Source: Strongylocentrotus droebachiensis
Taxonomy: Eukaryota; Echinodermata; Echinoidea; Camarodonta; Strongylocentrotidae
Assembly: GCA_035222895.1 (NCBI GenBank)
Contig: JAVYIG010001596.1
Location: forward strand, 124,001 to 188,000
Length of the DNA stretch: 64,000 bases
Reading direction: 5' to 3'
The stretch's first letter is position 1. Every line of letters starts with the position of its first letter. The translations under genes and the position numbers were made by a program. The notes below the pieces were generated by a model that did no database searches, was not told where the DNA came from, and saw nothing but the letters and a program-made list of their open reading frames with translations. Shown in pieces: positions 37,779 to 49,255 of this stretch.

Positions 37779-38920
37779 TAATTATATAATGTTGACTGGC
37801 CTTGAGGGGTATATCAGAAATATTGACCAAGCTCAGATCATATTGCCCCGAGTCGAAAGACGAGGGCAATATAGTCTTAGCGCGGTCAATATTTCTGATA
37901 TCCCCCGAGAGTAAAGCCAGTCAATATTTGTATTGTTATCCAAATCAGACATCTAGAGCAAATACAGAAATCCACCATGACAATCTCAAGAACTGAACAA
38001 ACTTTGTCAAACCAGCACTGTGCATCCAGTGCTTGACACAATTTTCGATACACTGCAAACAGTGTGCATTTGGTGTGATTATAACGTCACAATAGAGTGC
38101 GCGCAAAGTGCTCAGGTTCTCGTACGCATAATAGATGCGCAATGAAAATGACAAAATACGGCGCGGTCAATACAAGATGCCCGGATGCGAGACCGTGGAA
38201 AATACCAAGGTATATTTTCACTCGTCTCTACACGCAAAGTCAATACGCGCAGGGAGACCAAGGAAAATACAAAGAATATACCCCTCCGTTCCCACTGCTA
38301 GTGAAAACTAGGGGCAATACGGTTTTGTAAATGACCAGCTCAGATGTCTGATACGGGTAATAATACTTATTACCCGTATCAGACATCTGAGCAGTGGTTT
38401 TACAAAATCATATTACACTCGTTTGTAATCCTAAAAGGGCTAATCGGGGAATATGAGACCATATTTACCTTTCATGAAAAAGCCTATGGACATTACGTGT
38501 TAAAAAAGCATGAAATATAAGACCATATTCACCGCGCCGTATTTTGTCATTTTCATTGAGCATCTATTATGCGTACGAGAACCTGCGCACTTTGCGCGCA
38601 CTCTATTGTGACGTAATAATCACACCAAATTGGTACACTGTTTGCAGTGTATCGAAAATGTTGTCAAGCAGCTGGCCGGATGCACAATGCTGGTTTGACA
38701 AAGTTTGTTTAGTTCTATGAGATTGTCATGTATGTATTTGCTCTAGATGTCTGATTTAGATAATAATAAAAATATTGACTGGCTTAACTTTCGGGAGATA
38801 CCACATATATTACCCTCACAAGACCCATATTGCCCTCGTCTTTGACTCGGGACAATATGAGTCTAGTTTGGGAAATATAAAGTGATATCTCCCTCAAGGC
38901 CAGTCCATATTATATAATTA
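37779..38920. mobile_element. 1.14-kb foldback element
   Basis: Two ~390-bp arms (37779-38170 and 38527-38920) are inverted copies. The termini are ATTATATAATGTTGACTGGC and GCCAGTCCATATTATATAAT. Within the arms, CGAGTCGAAAGACGAGGGCA, CAAACTTTGTCAAACCAGCA and CTCGTACGCATAATAGATGC all recur inverted. The centre (38336-38400) is a second perfect hairpin around GTCTGATACGGGTAATAATA. No transposase frame is seen. Confidence 0.85.
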
Positions 38921-39094
38921 TTTTCTGTCAATACACTTAAAAGACTAATATTCTCAAAATCTAGTATATAAACAGTGCGCAGTTAAGACGAAGACTCTTT
39001 TTATTGTACGTGTCATGAATGGTTGCTTCCATTATTATGTGTGCGCACGTCATTTACAGGCGTCGATATATGATTATGTATATTACCCATGAGC

Positions 39095-39280
39095 TTCTGG
39101 GGGGGGCGGGGCGACGTGTAAAAACAGGTTAATTTTACCCTTTTTTGGAGATGCCCCCCCCCCCCCCCCCCCTACTCAGCGAAATATTGACCGGCACGAT
39201 TTAATTTCAGCGCACTAAATTTCAAATTGATTTCAAATTTGGGCACCCACCCCTAAGAAATCCTGGATCCGCGTCTGCCG
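39095..39280. mobile_element. G/C-run MITE remnant
   Basis: A G-run and a C-run flank TTTTACCC-type sequence, ending in AAGAAATCCTGGATCCGCG, the same terminus as at 44300-44325. GCGAAATATTGACCGGCACG here resembles GCGAAATATCGGTCGGCGCG near 42370. Confidence 0.5.
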
Positions 39281-39541
39281 GATACGGTAATACACATTGG
39301 ATATTACTTCCTGTAGAAAAAATGTGAAATGTACATTCATCAATATGCAAATGAAAAGCTTGAAACTTAGGATGAAGTGGCATTTCTAACTTGTGCATAT
39401 TTTAGTTTAAGATTCATGCAACTGTTCTCACTGTGATTGTAAAATGACATGACGAACTCGCATATGTATGTATGAATATCTTCTCTTCCAATCCATCTCC
39501 TTAACCTACCCCCTTCTCTCTCTTTCTCTCTCTCTCCCTCT

Positions 39542-40857
39542 CCAGTCAGACCGCAGCCGGTGCGAAAACCCTCTATTTTACTCAGCACGTATGCAAGAAT
39601 TTACGTGTCTTGCATACTTAATGAGCAGTGCAGACGGTCTTCCCAATCGGCAATTTTTGCCTTTATAATTGTTCATTTCTCATGAAATGGGTCTTATTTT
39701 AAAGATAAGAAGTTGCACTCTCTATATACTTATATGACAATCATGTTAGATATATTTTGGAAACAGATATTTCGCCTTGAAAAAGGGTTTTTTCGACGAT
39801 AAATCTATCTAAAGAGTAGGGCTGATTTTCACATAGAAATCATTCTTGCGTCAAGAAGATGTTATAATCAGCATAAAGCATAAATATTTGTCTTTACAAT
39901 GATATCAAAATTATTATATTTTACGCTGTCCCAAAGTCAGGAACCAAAAAAGATCACGCTCATGTTCATGAATAATTAAAAAAAGTAGTAAATTTTGCCG
40001 ATGTGATAATAGAGAGTTCTGATTGGTCAACTACGTCAACTACGTCACATATGTTTTGCTTTGGTTTATTAACATTCTGAATACCACATTTTGGTAACCA
40101 TGCGTTGTGGCGTGCGCCTGTAACACACGTGCGCGCAAGCCGTCTTGACAACAATCTAAGGACCCGAGATCAATTACCTCACCTGCCATGTAGATGATTC
40201 TTTTCTACTATAATTCTTTTTTAATCATTTTTCTATTTTTTTTTTTCGGCTAGTCGATGGCGCGGCGGAGCTCCCTGGACTTTAATAATCAGTTATGCAT
40301 TGCCATTGCCCAGACGGCGAGCGTGCACGAGTATGAAATCACACAATTTCGCGCTATCATAAAAAGAACAAATTGGTAATTTCCGGGTTTTTAGGGTCTT
40401 AATTACTATGATTATAAAAAGAACATGATTTTGCGTCAATTAGGTTTTGACATATTTTTGATCAGTGACTTTTCATCTTTCGAACGAATCTCAAAGTGGA
40501 CAAATTTATTTTGTCCCAAAGTCAGGAACCAAAAGTGAAATTCCCGGGTCAAAACAGCAGTTGAAATGTTACAAAAATAACGTCAATAAAAGTTGTGAAA
40601 AATTATTGTTTACAAATTGCGAAATATGGCAAATTACATATCAAACTGATGCTGAAAATCTCGAGAGTGACTTTCCGTTGCATGCTGCCATGTTGAATGA
40701 AGTTAACGACCAAAAACGCAGCTACATGTACACCCCTACAAATCTCACTGAAAAGCGCATGGAAATTCAGCAGACGTAAAGGCTATGTGATCGCCAGATA
40801 TCGCTGAGTAAAAATCAGCTTTCAGCCTCATTAACGCGCGCGCTGCGGTCTGACTGT
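39542..40857. mobile_element. Possible TIR transposon with 104-codon frame
   Basis: CAGTCAGACCGCAGC with TTTTACTCAGC 26 bp further in (39542-39585) is mirrored by GCTGAGTAAAAATCAG and GCTGCGGTCTGACTG at the right (40805-40857). Inside, GTCCCAAAGTCAGGAACCAA occurs twice in direct orientation (39929 and 40511). The 104-codon plus frame at 40465-40779 is unrecognised; it is hydrophilic, with no signal peptide or membrane segment. Confidence 0.45.
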
Positions 40858-40869
40858 CTATATACATGT

Positions 40870-41050
40870 ATAATATACAAATGATGCATGCGCATGAGTT
40901 CATTGTACGATTTATCCGCACTCGAGTTGAGGCTGTGTGTATCTATCGCACAAAGCCGTTAGGCTGAGTGCGATAGATACACACAGCATCAACGAGGGCG
41001 GATAGATCGTATAATAAACGAATGAAAACATGCATCATTTGTTTTATACA
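40870..41050. repeat. 180-bp palindrome
   Basis: Arms of ~75-85 bp around a 16-bp loop. GCTGTGTGTATCTATCGCAC pairs with GTGCGATAGATACACACAGC, and outer ATGATGCATGC pairs with GCATGCATCAT after small bulges. Confidence 0.8.
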
Positions 41051-41683
41051 ACGAAACTCCTAGATCCTTGTTATTTGATGTAAAAAGAATTAATTCAAGA
41101 TTGTTTCGTGACAGTATATGGCTGACAAATAAATCTCAAGTTGTAATAAGTCTCAATGTAGTGCGCACACTTAAGTATAGATATAGCAAGCGCACTTACC
41201 TCTTTACTATTACGCATGATGCTGCGCAAGAATAGGCCCATGCACTGAAGCGCTCTAACATCTACGCGCACTACTGCGCGCTCTGAAAACGAGTTCAATA
41301 TATTGCACTCCTTTTCATGAAAATGAGTGCAATACACCAGTTTACAGTTGTATCAGTGCGCATGCGCAGACAGTTGACCTCGGGTCATTGGCCCCAAAAT
41401 TGGGGCCAATAACCTCTGACCACTGGTATTTATGCGTAAATTAAGATTGCGCCCATGCAAATGATGATGTGCGCGCACAACGCAGCGCGTAGGGCAGTGA
41501 TATTATCAAAATTTGCATGGGCGCAATCCTAATTTACGCATAAATACATGACCTCTAGGTCATTGGCTTTGTTTAAAATGGCGCACACAACTGTAAACTG
41601 GTGTATAGGCTCAGTAAATGAATCACACGTGACCGCGCATGACCAATCATTTGATTAGGATCTGGGAGTGAGTTGTATAAAAA
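41043..41683. mobile_element. 641-bp foldback/TIR element
   Basis: Outer ends TTTATACAACGAAACTCCTA and GGGAGTGAGTTGTATAAAA are inverted. Inner arms ACACCAGTTTACAGTTGT (~41335) and ACAACTGTAAACTGGTGT (~41588) pair, as do TATTTATGCGTAAATTAAGA and ATCCTAATTTACGCATAAAT. A hairpin GGCCCCAAAATTGGGGCC lies inside. Confidence 0.75.
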
Positions 41684-41699
41684 TTTGAATACACTCGGA

Positions 41700-42230
41700 A
41701 TAGAAATTATTTATAGTAAGATTTCAAAAAAATATTTAATATATACTTATCTTTTCTACATGAAAATAAATATGAATTAATCCTCTTTAAGATGATATGT
41801 AATTGGAATAGACCCATTAATGAATATGGGTGAGTATAGCCATTTAATCATAAACGAGTCTGAGAGAAAATTGCAAAAATGGGGCATCTGGCCTTTCAAA
41901 TGTTGATGAGCATTGGAGGTATCCCATGGCTCGTCCGCCATCTTGGGTGGAGATGCTGATACTGCAGTTGACATCCAGAGCACATTTCTCCTAATTGTTT
42001 CTCATTTATATTGCTGACCAAGAATGTCTTGCAGATATACATAAGTTCACCAACACTTACATGGCTATTTGCTCTATTTTATCAATTTTTTGTTTTATCA
42101 GACCTTCTAACGTTTAAATGATTGAGCCCATCCAAGCATGAAAATTTAAAGACTTGACCCTTACTGATGTTGGAAGAGAATGAAGTCTTTTAATTTATAT
42201 GTTCTTATATTTCATTGACGGTTTATAAAA
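41700..42230. other. No recognisable gene
   Basis: AT-rich sequence. A 68-codon minus frame (41777-41983) shows no recognisable features. Confidence 0.4.
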
Positions 42231-42555
42231 ACAAATTCAAGTATTGGGGGTTACCCCCCCCCCCTCATTTTTTTGTTTTGCTCAAGGGGGGGGGGATGTG
42301 CTGAGTAAAAAAAAAAAATTGCTCACTAACACCCCCCCCCCCCCCCCCCCCGCCCCCCCTCCCACTGAGCGAAATATCGGTCGGCGCGATTTTCAATGTC
42401 CAATTTCCATGAATTTCATCTCAACATATACATCACTAGCTCGCAGTTACTTAAGAATCAAAAGCACTCCTATAGTTAAAGATTACCTCGACAAAAGATT
42501 GACAAGCTAATATTGTCAAAATCTTATTTCCCTACTAATAATGAATTACCAGAGT

Positions 42556-42683
42556 GGAAAAGAGAGAAAAAGGGTGAGAGAGACACAAGCACACACGAGC
42601 ACATTTTAATGCACACGCGCCGGAACATTGCAAATAAAAGTTGAACCTGCTAGGCCACCACCCCTGTCTAATAGACATATAAT

Positions 42684-42718
<35 letters not shown>

Positions 42719-43210
42719 AGGAGGGGGGGGGGTGTACATGTAAACTACCTAGGAAAGTATTCATGCTGCCGCTGTTGTAATTCCCAATAATTTATCATTG
42801 TCTGAACCCCGTGACGTCATGGGACTTTAAGTTCATTTGCCGTGAGGCCCGTTGAAGATGAAGAGAGAGAGAGAGACGCGCGAGCGCACACATAATTATA
42901 CACACCCATGAATCATTTGCAATTCTAAAGCACACCCGTTTAAACATTGCACAAAAAGTTGTACCCACAAACCCCCTGCCAAAGAGACGGATAATGACAA
43001 GGGAGTGAGAGAGAGAGAGGATTGGGCGGGGTGTACGTCAACAATACTAGGAAAGTTGTCATGCTGCCCTTTTAATTCCCAATAACTTATAATCGTTTGC
43101 ACTCCGTGAGGTAATGTTGCCGTGTTAACCGATGGAAATGAAGGAAGATGGAGAAAGAGAGAGAGAGAGAGAGAGAGGCACGCGCACACCCACGCACACA
43201 CACACATACT
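42556..43210. repeat. Tandem ~315-bp duplication with GA/CA microsatellites
   Basis: Two diverged units share CATGCTGCC, ATTCCCAATAA, a GTGAGG block, (GA)n and CACACGC runs (42560-42880 and 42885-43205). (GA)n also occurs at 42680-42715, 43009-43019 and 43154-43177. Frames through this region are low complexity. Confidence 0.7.
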
Positions 43211-44180
43211 TGTAAGGACCTGGAATTGGGGGTATGGTTTTGTCACCGGAAAACGGGGACATTTTACTTAATCAATTACTTGAATTCTAATTATCAGAAT
43301 GTTATCATAAACAATTCATTTATACCAAAAACAGTTTGCTTTCACAATAATTTTGATTATTTTCAATTGGGTTTGTTTGCATTCGAAGTGGGGGTTCTCA
43401 CACATATTTTCGTTCTTTTTAATGAACTCTATATAAACGAGTGGGAGCAATGGCGGCTCTGTTTTTTTTTTTTTAACTGTTACAGGTCCTCTTGGATCAG
43501 ATATAGACCTAATCAATTTCTGTAGAACTTTGCAGGAATTATTAATATGTGATGTATGTCCTATCTGTGAAATTGAAACGTTAGAAGTGTCCTAGTATTC
43601 ACACTCTCAATCTCTATCTTTTCCCCTCTCCCCTCCGCCCCCATCCCTCTCTTTCTCTCCTCGATCCGTCCCCCTCTCTCCCTCAATCTCGCTCAATTTC
43701 TTTTTAAAAATATTTGTATGTATACCTTTTTAATACTTTTGTGGGACTTCTGTAGATTCTGTTGATCCGTAATCATCGGAGGTAAGCTCTGCTCCAGGAT
43801 GAGGAAAGAAAGATCAAGAGAGTTCAAAATAACAGGAAATAGCACCCACCTCCTATCCGGCCTAGGCCCATTTTGTCATAAGATAAGAGAAAAATATGCG
43901 ATTTCCAGATGGTTTTCTTTGAAAGCAACAAGGATTTGGTTCTTCTATGATTATAAACACGACGATATAGTTTTTCATATATTTTTATCATATGTATTTT
44001 TACAATGTGTGACCAAGACAATTTTCCTTGTGTTCTTGTGAATTTGGATGAATACAAAGAATTTAATTTAACACAAAAAATGAAACCAATAAACAATAAA
44101 TATCAATAACAATGTAATATAAAGGAGGGCTTTCTTTCCCAATCACAGTTCAGTTGCACAATTACAAAAAGCATGCAAAA
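43211..44180. other. No recognisable gene; CT-rich tract
   Basis: Unique AT-rich sequence with a CT-rich stretch at 43605-43700. Open frames of 60-125 codons on both strands overlap each other and show no domain features. Confidence 0.4.
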
Positions 44181-44189
44181 AAAGCATGG

Positions 44190-44330
44190 GGAGATGCCCC
44201 CCCCCCCCCTGGCGCTCAAGGGGGGGGGGGGTGCAATTTTTCAAATTTTCGAGGGCCAACCAACAATTAGTGCTCATAAACCCCCCCCCCCCCCCCCAAG
44301 AAATCCTCGATCCGCGCCTGCATTTTGGTA
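44190..44330. mobile_element. G/C-run MITE remnant, second copy
   Basis: C-run, G-run and C-run, followed by AAGAAATCCTCGATCCGCGC, the terminus also seen at 39250-39280. Confidence 0.5.
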
Positions 44331-44625
44331 ACACGCATGCGGTCATTCCGACCCCGGATTGGGGGGGGGGGGATTATGTTCACACGGAATCGTCCTGGTT
44401 TTAAACTTCTAAGTTTCTGAAGCTTTTACGTTTAAAGGAACGAGCTATTACCAAATTCACGAGCTTACATGGGACCAAAACAACGAGTGTTAGACGTTTA
44501 AACTACGAGTTGAGCAAGCAGTGTTTGTATTAAATGCCAAGTAAGCGAAACGTGCTCGTAGTTATCGTGTTGATCCAAGTCATCTTGTAAATTTATTTGG
44601 TGTTACTGTTAGTCTGTTTAAACTG

Positions 44626-44890
44626 AAAGAAGATGATTCGTTGTACCTTTCTCGACTGTTAATCCTTGTCTGAATTCACCCCTCCCCCCCCCTCCTGCGC
44701 GAAGCGCGGTAGCTTTGAAGTTTCATTAAATTATTAGACAAAGAAGACGATTCGTTGTACTGTTCTCGACTCTTAATCCTCATCTGAATTCAGTTCCCTC
44801 CCCATTCCGCGCGAAGCGCGGAAACTTTGAAGTTTCATTAAATTATTAGAGAAAGAAGACGATTCGTTGTACCGTTCTTGATTCCTTTTC
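44626..44890. repeat. 2.3 copies of a ~113-bp tandem repeat
   Basis: Units start at 44627, 44741 and 44853 with AAGAAGACGATTCGTTGTAC. Each full unit contains the hairpin-forming GCGCGAAGCGCG and TTTGAAGTTTCATTAAATTA. Confidence 0.9.
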
Positions 44891-45189
44891 CCTTTTTGTT
44901 CCTACGTCCTTTTACTTTTTTTCCTTCTCTTTCTCTCTTTTTTTTGGGAGGCGACCGCCCTAACCGCCCCCCCCCCCCCCCCTGGCTACGCGCCTGGATG
45001 CATCGTGTGTTTTTTTTTTACCTCAGCTGCGCGAATACGTCAGCTATCTTCTTATCAAATTTAAAGAATGTATACAAAGTTTTTGCCCTCTAAAAGGTAC
45101 CCTTCAAAAAAATAAATCATTATTAAATAAGGCTGTCTATTAAAGAATCTAAGTGGCTGAATTTTCTCAGTAACTCCAATCCTATATAG

Positions 45190-45823
45190 GGGGCCCGGGG
45201 CAAAGTGGAACGCGGGGCAAAGTGAAAAACGCCCAGTGAATTGTTGTTTATGCTGCCATCTATCTAAGTTCATGTGCCAATAATACTGCACGGAGGATGC
45301 ATCGTTGTTTTTTTCACCTGAGCTGCGCGAATACTATCTGTTTAAGTACTGTGTTTCTGCCGAATTATCACGAAACCCATATTAATGATGGATGGGCTTA
45401 AAATTAACTTTATTCATCGTAGCACCGCTAGTAATCATTGGCCCACGTGGTGTAATGCATGTCTGTAAAATTACACTTGTTCGGGGCAAAGTGGATGAGG
45501 CATAGTGGGATGTGTTACATGGTGTTTCATTTTGCCCCGGAGGTCCGGGGCAAAATGCATTTTTAATAATTTCATAGTGTTACATAGTGTTTCATTTTGC
45601 TCGACTTTGCTCGGGAGTTCCGGGGCAAAGTGGATTTTTAATAATTTTTTCAAGTTCATGGTATTTAATAAAACTGATTATTTGAGAAACATTGTTAGTG
45701 TCATTTGTTAGTGGTAGTCCTAACCTAAGGTAAAAGTATAGACCAATTTTTTTGTTTTACTTTGCTTTGTAATCCTGTTCTGGTTGTTATAATTTGTTGG
45801 TCCACTTTGCCCCGGGTTACCCT
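45190..45823. mobile_element. GGGGCAAAGTGG-ended DNA element
   Basis: Left end CCCGGGGCAAAGTGGAACG is inverted at the right as TCCACTTTGCCCCGGGTTAC. Internal copies of CGGGGCAAAGTGGA or CGGGGCAAAATGCA occur in both orientations (45482, 45530, 45547, 45620), with a duplicated TTTTTAATAATTTC block. No transposase is seen. Direct repeats GGATGCATCGT-GTTTTTTT-ACCT at 44996 and 45295 lie just outside and inside the left part. Confidence 0.6.
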
Positions 45824-46030
45824 ACATACACTGTTGGTCATAATGGTGGAATATTTATTTTTACCCCAGTTTAGGGAAGGATTTAAAAAAATTATTTATT
45901 TCTAATAGATCTAGATTATGGCATACATTCTCAGATTTTATTGAATATTAATTTGAGAATGTTTGTTTTGCGTGACTGCTTAATCATATGTGTGCTACTA
46001 TGCTAATCAGCTAAGGGATCACGTCCTTAA

Positions 46031-46559
46031 GTCATAATTGACAGTAATGAGGATTAATGCCTCACAAAAGAGCACTAATATATAGCTGATCGACACGATT
46101 TTTTTCCTGGGGCTTCACAGTAACGAGGCCATTGCTTAGCCCCTGAATCATGACTGTACGCAGTGTTTGCTAGGGTACGCGGCCCCTTCCACAAATCCCC
46201 CAAAACGAAGAAAATGCAATAAATTGTCAAATATTCATTGCATTTTCCCCCGGCCCCCAACAGGAAAAATTCCTCTGTAGGGCCATGCATTATGGTTCAA
46301 GGCATGGCCACACAAAGGAATCTTTCCTGTTGGGGGCCGGGGGAAAATGCAATGAATTTTTGACAATTTATTGCATTTTCTTCGTTTTGGGGGATTTGTG
46401 GAAGGGGCCGCGTACCCTAGCAAACACTGCGTACAGTCATGATTCAGGGGCTAAGCAATGGCCTCGTTACTGTGAGGCCCCAGGATAAAAATCGTGTCGA
46501 TCAGCTATATATTAGTGCTCTTTTGTGAGGCATTAATCCTCATTACTGTCAATAATGAC
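46031..46559. repeat. Near-perfect 529-bp palindrome
   Basis: Arms of ~250 bp are almost identical in inverse orientation. The ends are GTCATAATTGACAGTAATGA and TCATTACTGTCAATAATGAC; inner words such as GTACGCAGTGTTTGCTAGGG and GGGGGATTTGTGGAAGGGGC are mirrored. The loop is ~20-30 bp around the GGCCATGC/GCATGGCC hairpin. Matching frames appear on opposite strands because the arms are inverted copies. Confidence 0.9.
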
Positions 46560-46599
46560 ACGTGCCCCCCCCCCCCCCGTGCAACCCCCCACCCCTTCA

Positions 46600-47150
46600 T
46601 GGCTACGTGCATGCTGCAGGCAGGGGTGTGAAGTCAGGAAAGTGCAGGGAAACAAGAAGAGAACAAAACAAAGCTTGTATCATGTAGTGAATAATGAGTT
46701 AAGGCTACAGCACACTATCTAGGCTCTAAAATGTTTATTAATGCAAACGGTAGAAAATCTTCTTTCTCGGTTGCTATGCTCCCTAGTAGAATATACATTA
46801 CCTTTTATTTAAAGTAGATATGTAAACCTTAGAATTTATATAATGCGAGAGGATTTGTTTCCCAAAATTAGACGGGAATAAATGAAAATGATTATTTAGT
46901 GCTGCCCACCCTCGATAAGAGAGGAGAGCATTGTTGAATATTAACCTCAAAACTTGATTTGCCTGTGTGATCAAATGTTCTCTTACTTCCAAAGTTTCAA
47001 ACTACTGCGAATTCGCAAGATTTGGTCAAAACCCGTTCTAGATTTCAATACCTCAGCGGTCATCCTGTTGTTACTATAGTAGCTTCTCGATTTTGCACAC
47101 GAACCGCAGAATCTCTGTCCGCAATGAGCTTGCGAAATACCCCCTAATGT
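46600..47150. other. No recognisable gene
   Basis: Unique AT-rich DNA. Two ~60-codon minus frames (46798-46992 and 46983-47168) have no recognisable domain. Confidence 0.4.
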
Positions 47151-47159
47151 TTGTCGAAC

Positions 47160-48345
47160 TGGCAACAACTAATGTATGCAGTTTGTATTCTGTCTATTGA
47201 AGTACTATTATTATTATCAGGTGAATGAAATAGTTTGTATCGAGGCACTTCACAAAGACGTATGCATTGAATTTGTTACATTACGAAAATTGCCTATTGG
47301 TATTGCAAATGCAATACCTCCGTATTATACGTACGTGTTCACCGAAAAGCGAATGGTTTCAATAAAAACGGAATATGAGAGAAAAAGATCGATACCGGTT
47401 TGAGTAATATCCGATTAATCTGTATGTCACTAATTAGCAACTTTATGAATTACCATTTTGAGGTCTTCTCCCATTTGCTACTTACTGAAAATTTTCTGAC
47501 ATGTCCATTCCATCGTTTCATACTTTCATACGGCGGTTGTTCAAAAACGTTATGTGCAATGATTATATTTCGGGTGCATGTATGATTTAAACACTCTTTA
47601 CCAATAAGTGATTATTTATGAAGTTCTCGGTACAACTAGAAAATGGGAGGGGACCTTACAAGATACGTCGCAGAGTTGTTAATAGGGACTTTTAGATTGA
47701 GTGGACTAGAACACGACGAACGCCGACTGATCATGCGTGTCAACGTACTCAACTGCCGATGTTGACTACAATTAGAATTCTTTTAGATTGCACTCGACGA
47801 TATACATGCATGCAGGAAGTAACACTATGAATATGACAGACAAAGAAAGAGGACAAAATATACAGTTCCTCATTCTACCCTCAACAATAGGCCATTTTCG
47901 TAATGTAACCAAATTTAATGCATAGGTCTTTGTGAAGTGCCTCAATACAAATTATTTCATTCACCTGATAGGAATAATAGTATTTCAATAGTCAGAATGC
48001 AACTGCATATATTAAGTGTTGCTAGGTAGGTCAAGCCATAATGTTTGTCCAACCTGGCAACAACTAATGTATGCAGTTAGGATTATATCAAGAAATACTA
48101 TTATTCTTATCAGGTGAATGAAATAGTTTGTATTGAGGCACTTCACAAAGACCTATGCATTAAATTTGGTTACATTACGAAAGTGGCCTATTGCTGTGGT
48201 AGAACATCCCTTCACTGCTATTATGTAAAAATGTGTAGAACAGGTGAATATGCATGTGACACCTGTTATACACATTTTTACATAATAGCAGGGAAGGGAT
48301 GTTCCTTTGTCTATCTGAGGAACTGTATATTTTATGCGCACACGG
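47160..48345. mobile_element. Composite foldback element, three arm copies
   Basis: The arm sequence GAATGAAATAGTTTGTATYGAGGCACTTCACAAAGAC occurs on the plus strand at ~47222 and ~48114 and inverted at ~47935. The middle and right arms form a palindrome centred near 48025-48060. A separate near-perfect hairpin (48208-48303, AACATCCCTTCACTGCTATT and complement) interrupts the right arm. A TAGGGACTTTTAG end at 47683 lies in the left interior. Confidence 0.7.
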
Positions 48346-48497
48346 CATATAATACTAGTACCGTACTAGATTTAGGAAAATCAAGGTTGACGCCCTCTCG
48401 ATCGCCGACTGAGACGACGTGGCGCATGCGCAGTGCCTTAAAATGACGTCACACGTTGCAGTCAAAGCTGTCAACGTGCAAATCTAAAAGTCCCTAA

Positions 48498-48621
48498 TAG
48501 GGACTTTTAGATTTGCGTGGACTGATACGTGTAACGTCCATTCAATGATTCAAGGCAGTGCATTAAAAGGACGTCGATCGTAGCAATCCACGTTGTCGTT
48601 GTGCAAATCTAAAAGTCCCTA
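48498..48621. mobile_element. TAGGGACTTTTAGATTTGC MITE, copy 2
   Basis: Complete element closely matching the 31545 copy, with TIRs and an AAGGACGTCGATCGTAGCA core. A diverged third copy ends directly before it (AAAGTCCCTA at 48487-48496), so two elements lie back to back. Confidence 0.8.
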
Positions 48622-48763
48622 ATATGTGTTTGATCGATCCCACATCAAAGATTCACAAGTTAAAAAAGACTTTAATCGGAATGTGCTAAATCTCTCAGGT
48701 GTAAAGTGTAACACGTCTCTGCCTTCACTCTGTCAACACATCTCTCTATTGTAGGCCAGATTT

Positions 48764-49230
48764 CCCCTTTGTATTAAGCGCTATATAAAAATTAAATATT
48801 ATTATTATTACTATTATTATTATTATTATTATTATTTAAGTTTAAGATATTTCTTCCATCTGAAATGGATATTTGCTGCTGTTGTTCAAATTAAATATAT
48901 TTCACTAAATACGGATAGAAAGGACTTGGATTCAAGTCCTTTCCGTTGCCCCCCGCCTATGGAACAAACTCCCTGCATTTCTAAGAAATAATACTTCACT
49001 TGACTTCTTCAAAAAACATTTGAAAACATACCTCTACCATTTATTCTCCTTAATGTGTTGATTGACGAAGGAAAATTATTATTATCCATTTATTATTATC
49101 ATTGTCATAATAATTATCTTTATAATTATTTTCATTATCATTATCATTATCATTATTATTAAAATAGTTGTTAGCATTATTCTCATCATCATTATTATAT
49201 TACAAACAATTGTATCGTATTACATCATCA
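48764..49230 (+). mobile_element. CR1/L2-type LINE 3' fragments with ATT tails
   Basis: 48764-48836 is an AAGCGCTATATAAAAATTAAA tail followed by (ATT)n. 48957-49065 encodes, in one frame, WNKLPAFLRNNTSLDFF then KKHLKTYLYHLFSL and a stop. This is the conserved C-terminal end of CR1/L2 polyproteins. AT-rich (ATT)n/(ATC)n runs follow to ~49230. Confidence 0.7.
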
Positions 49231-49255
49231 GTTTTCTATTTTAAATCCCAGTGAT

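Noticed and set aside
46075..46488. Two matching ~50-residue frames on opposite strands
   Set aside because: They are the same DNA on the two inverted arms of the palindrome, not two genes.
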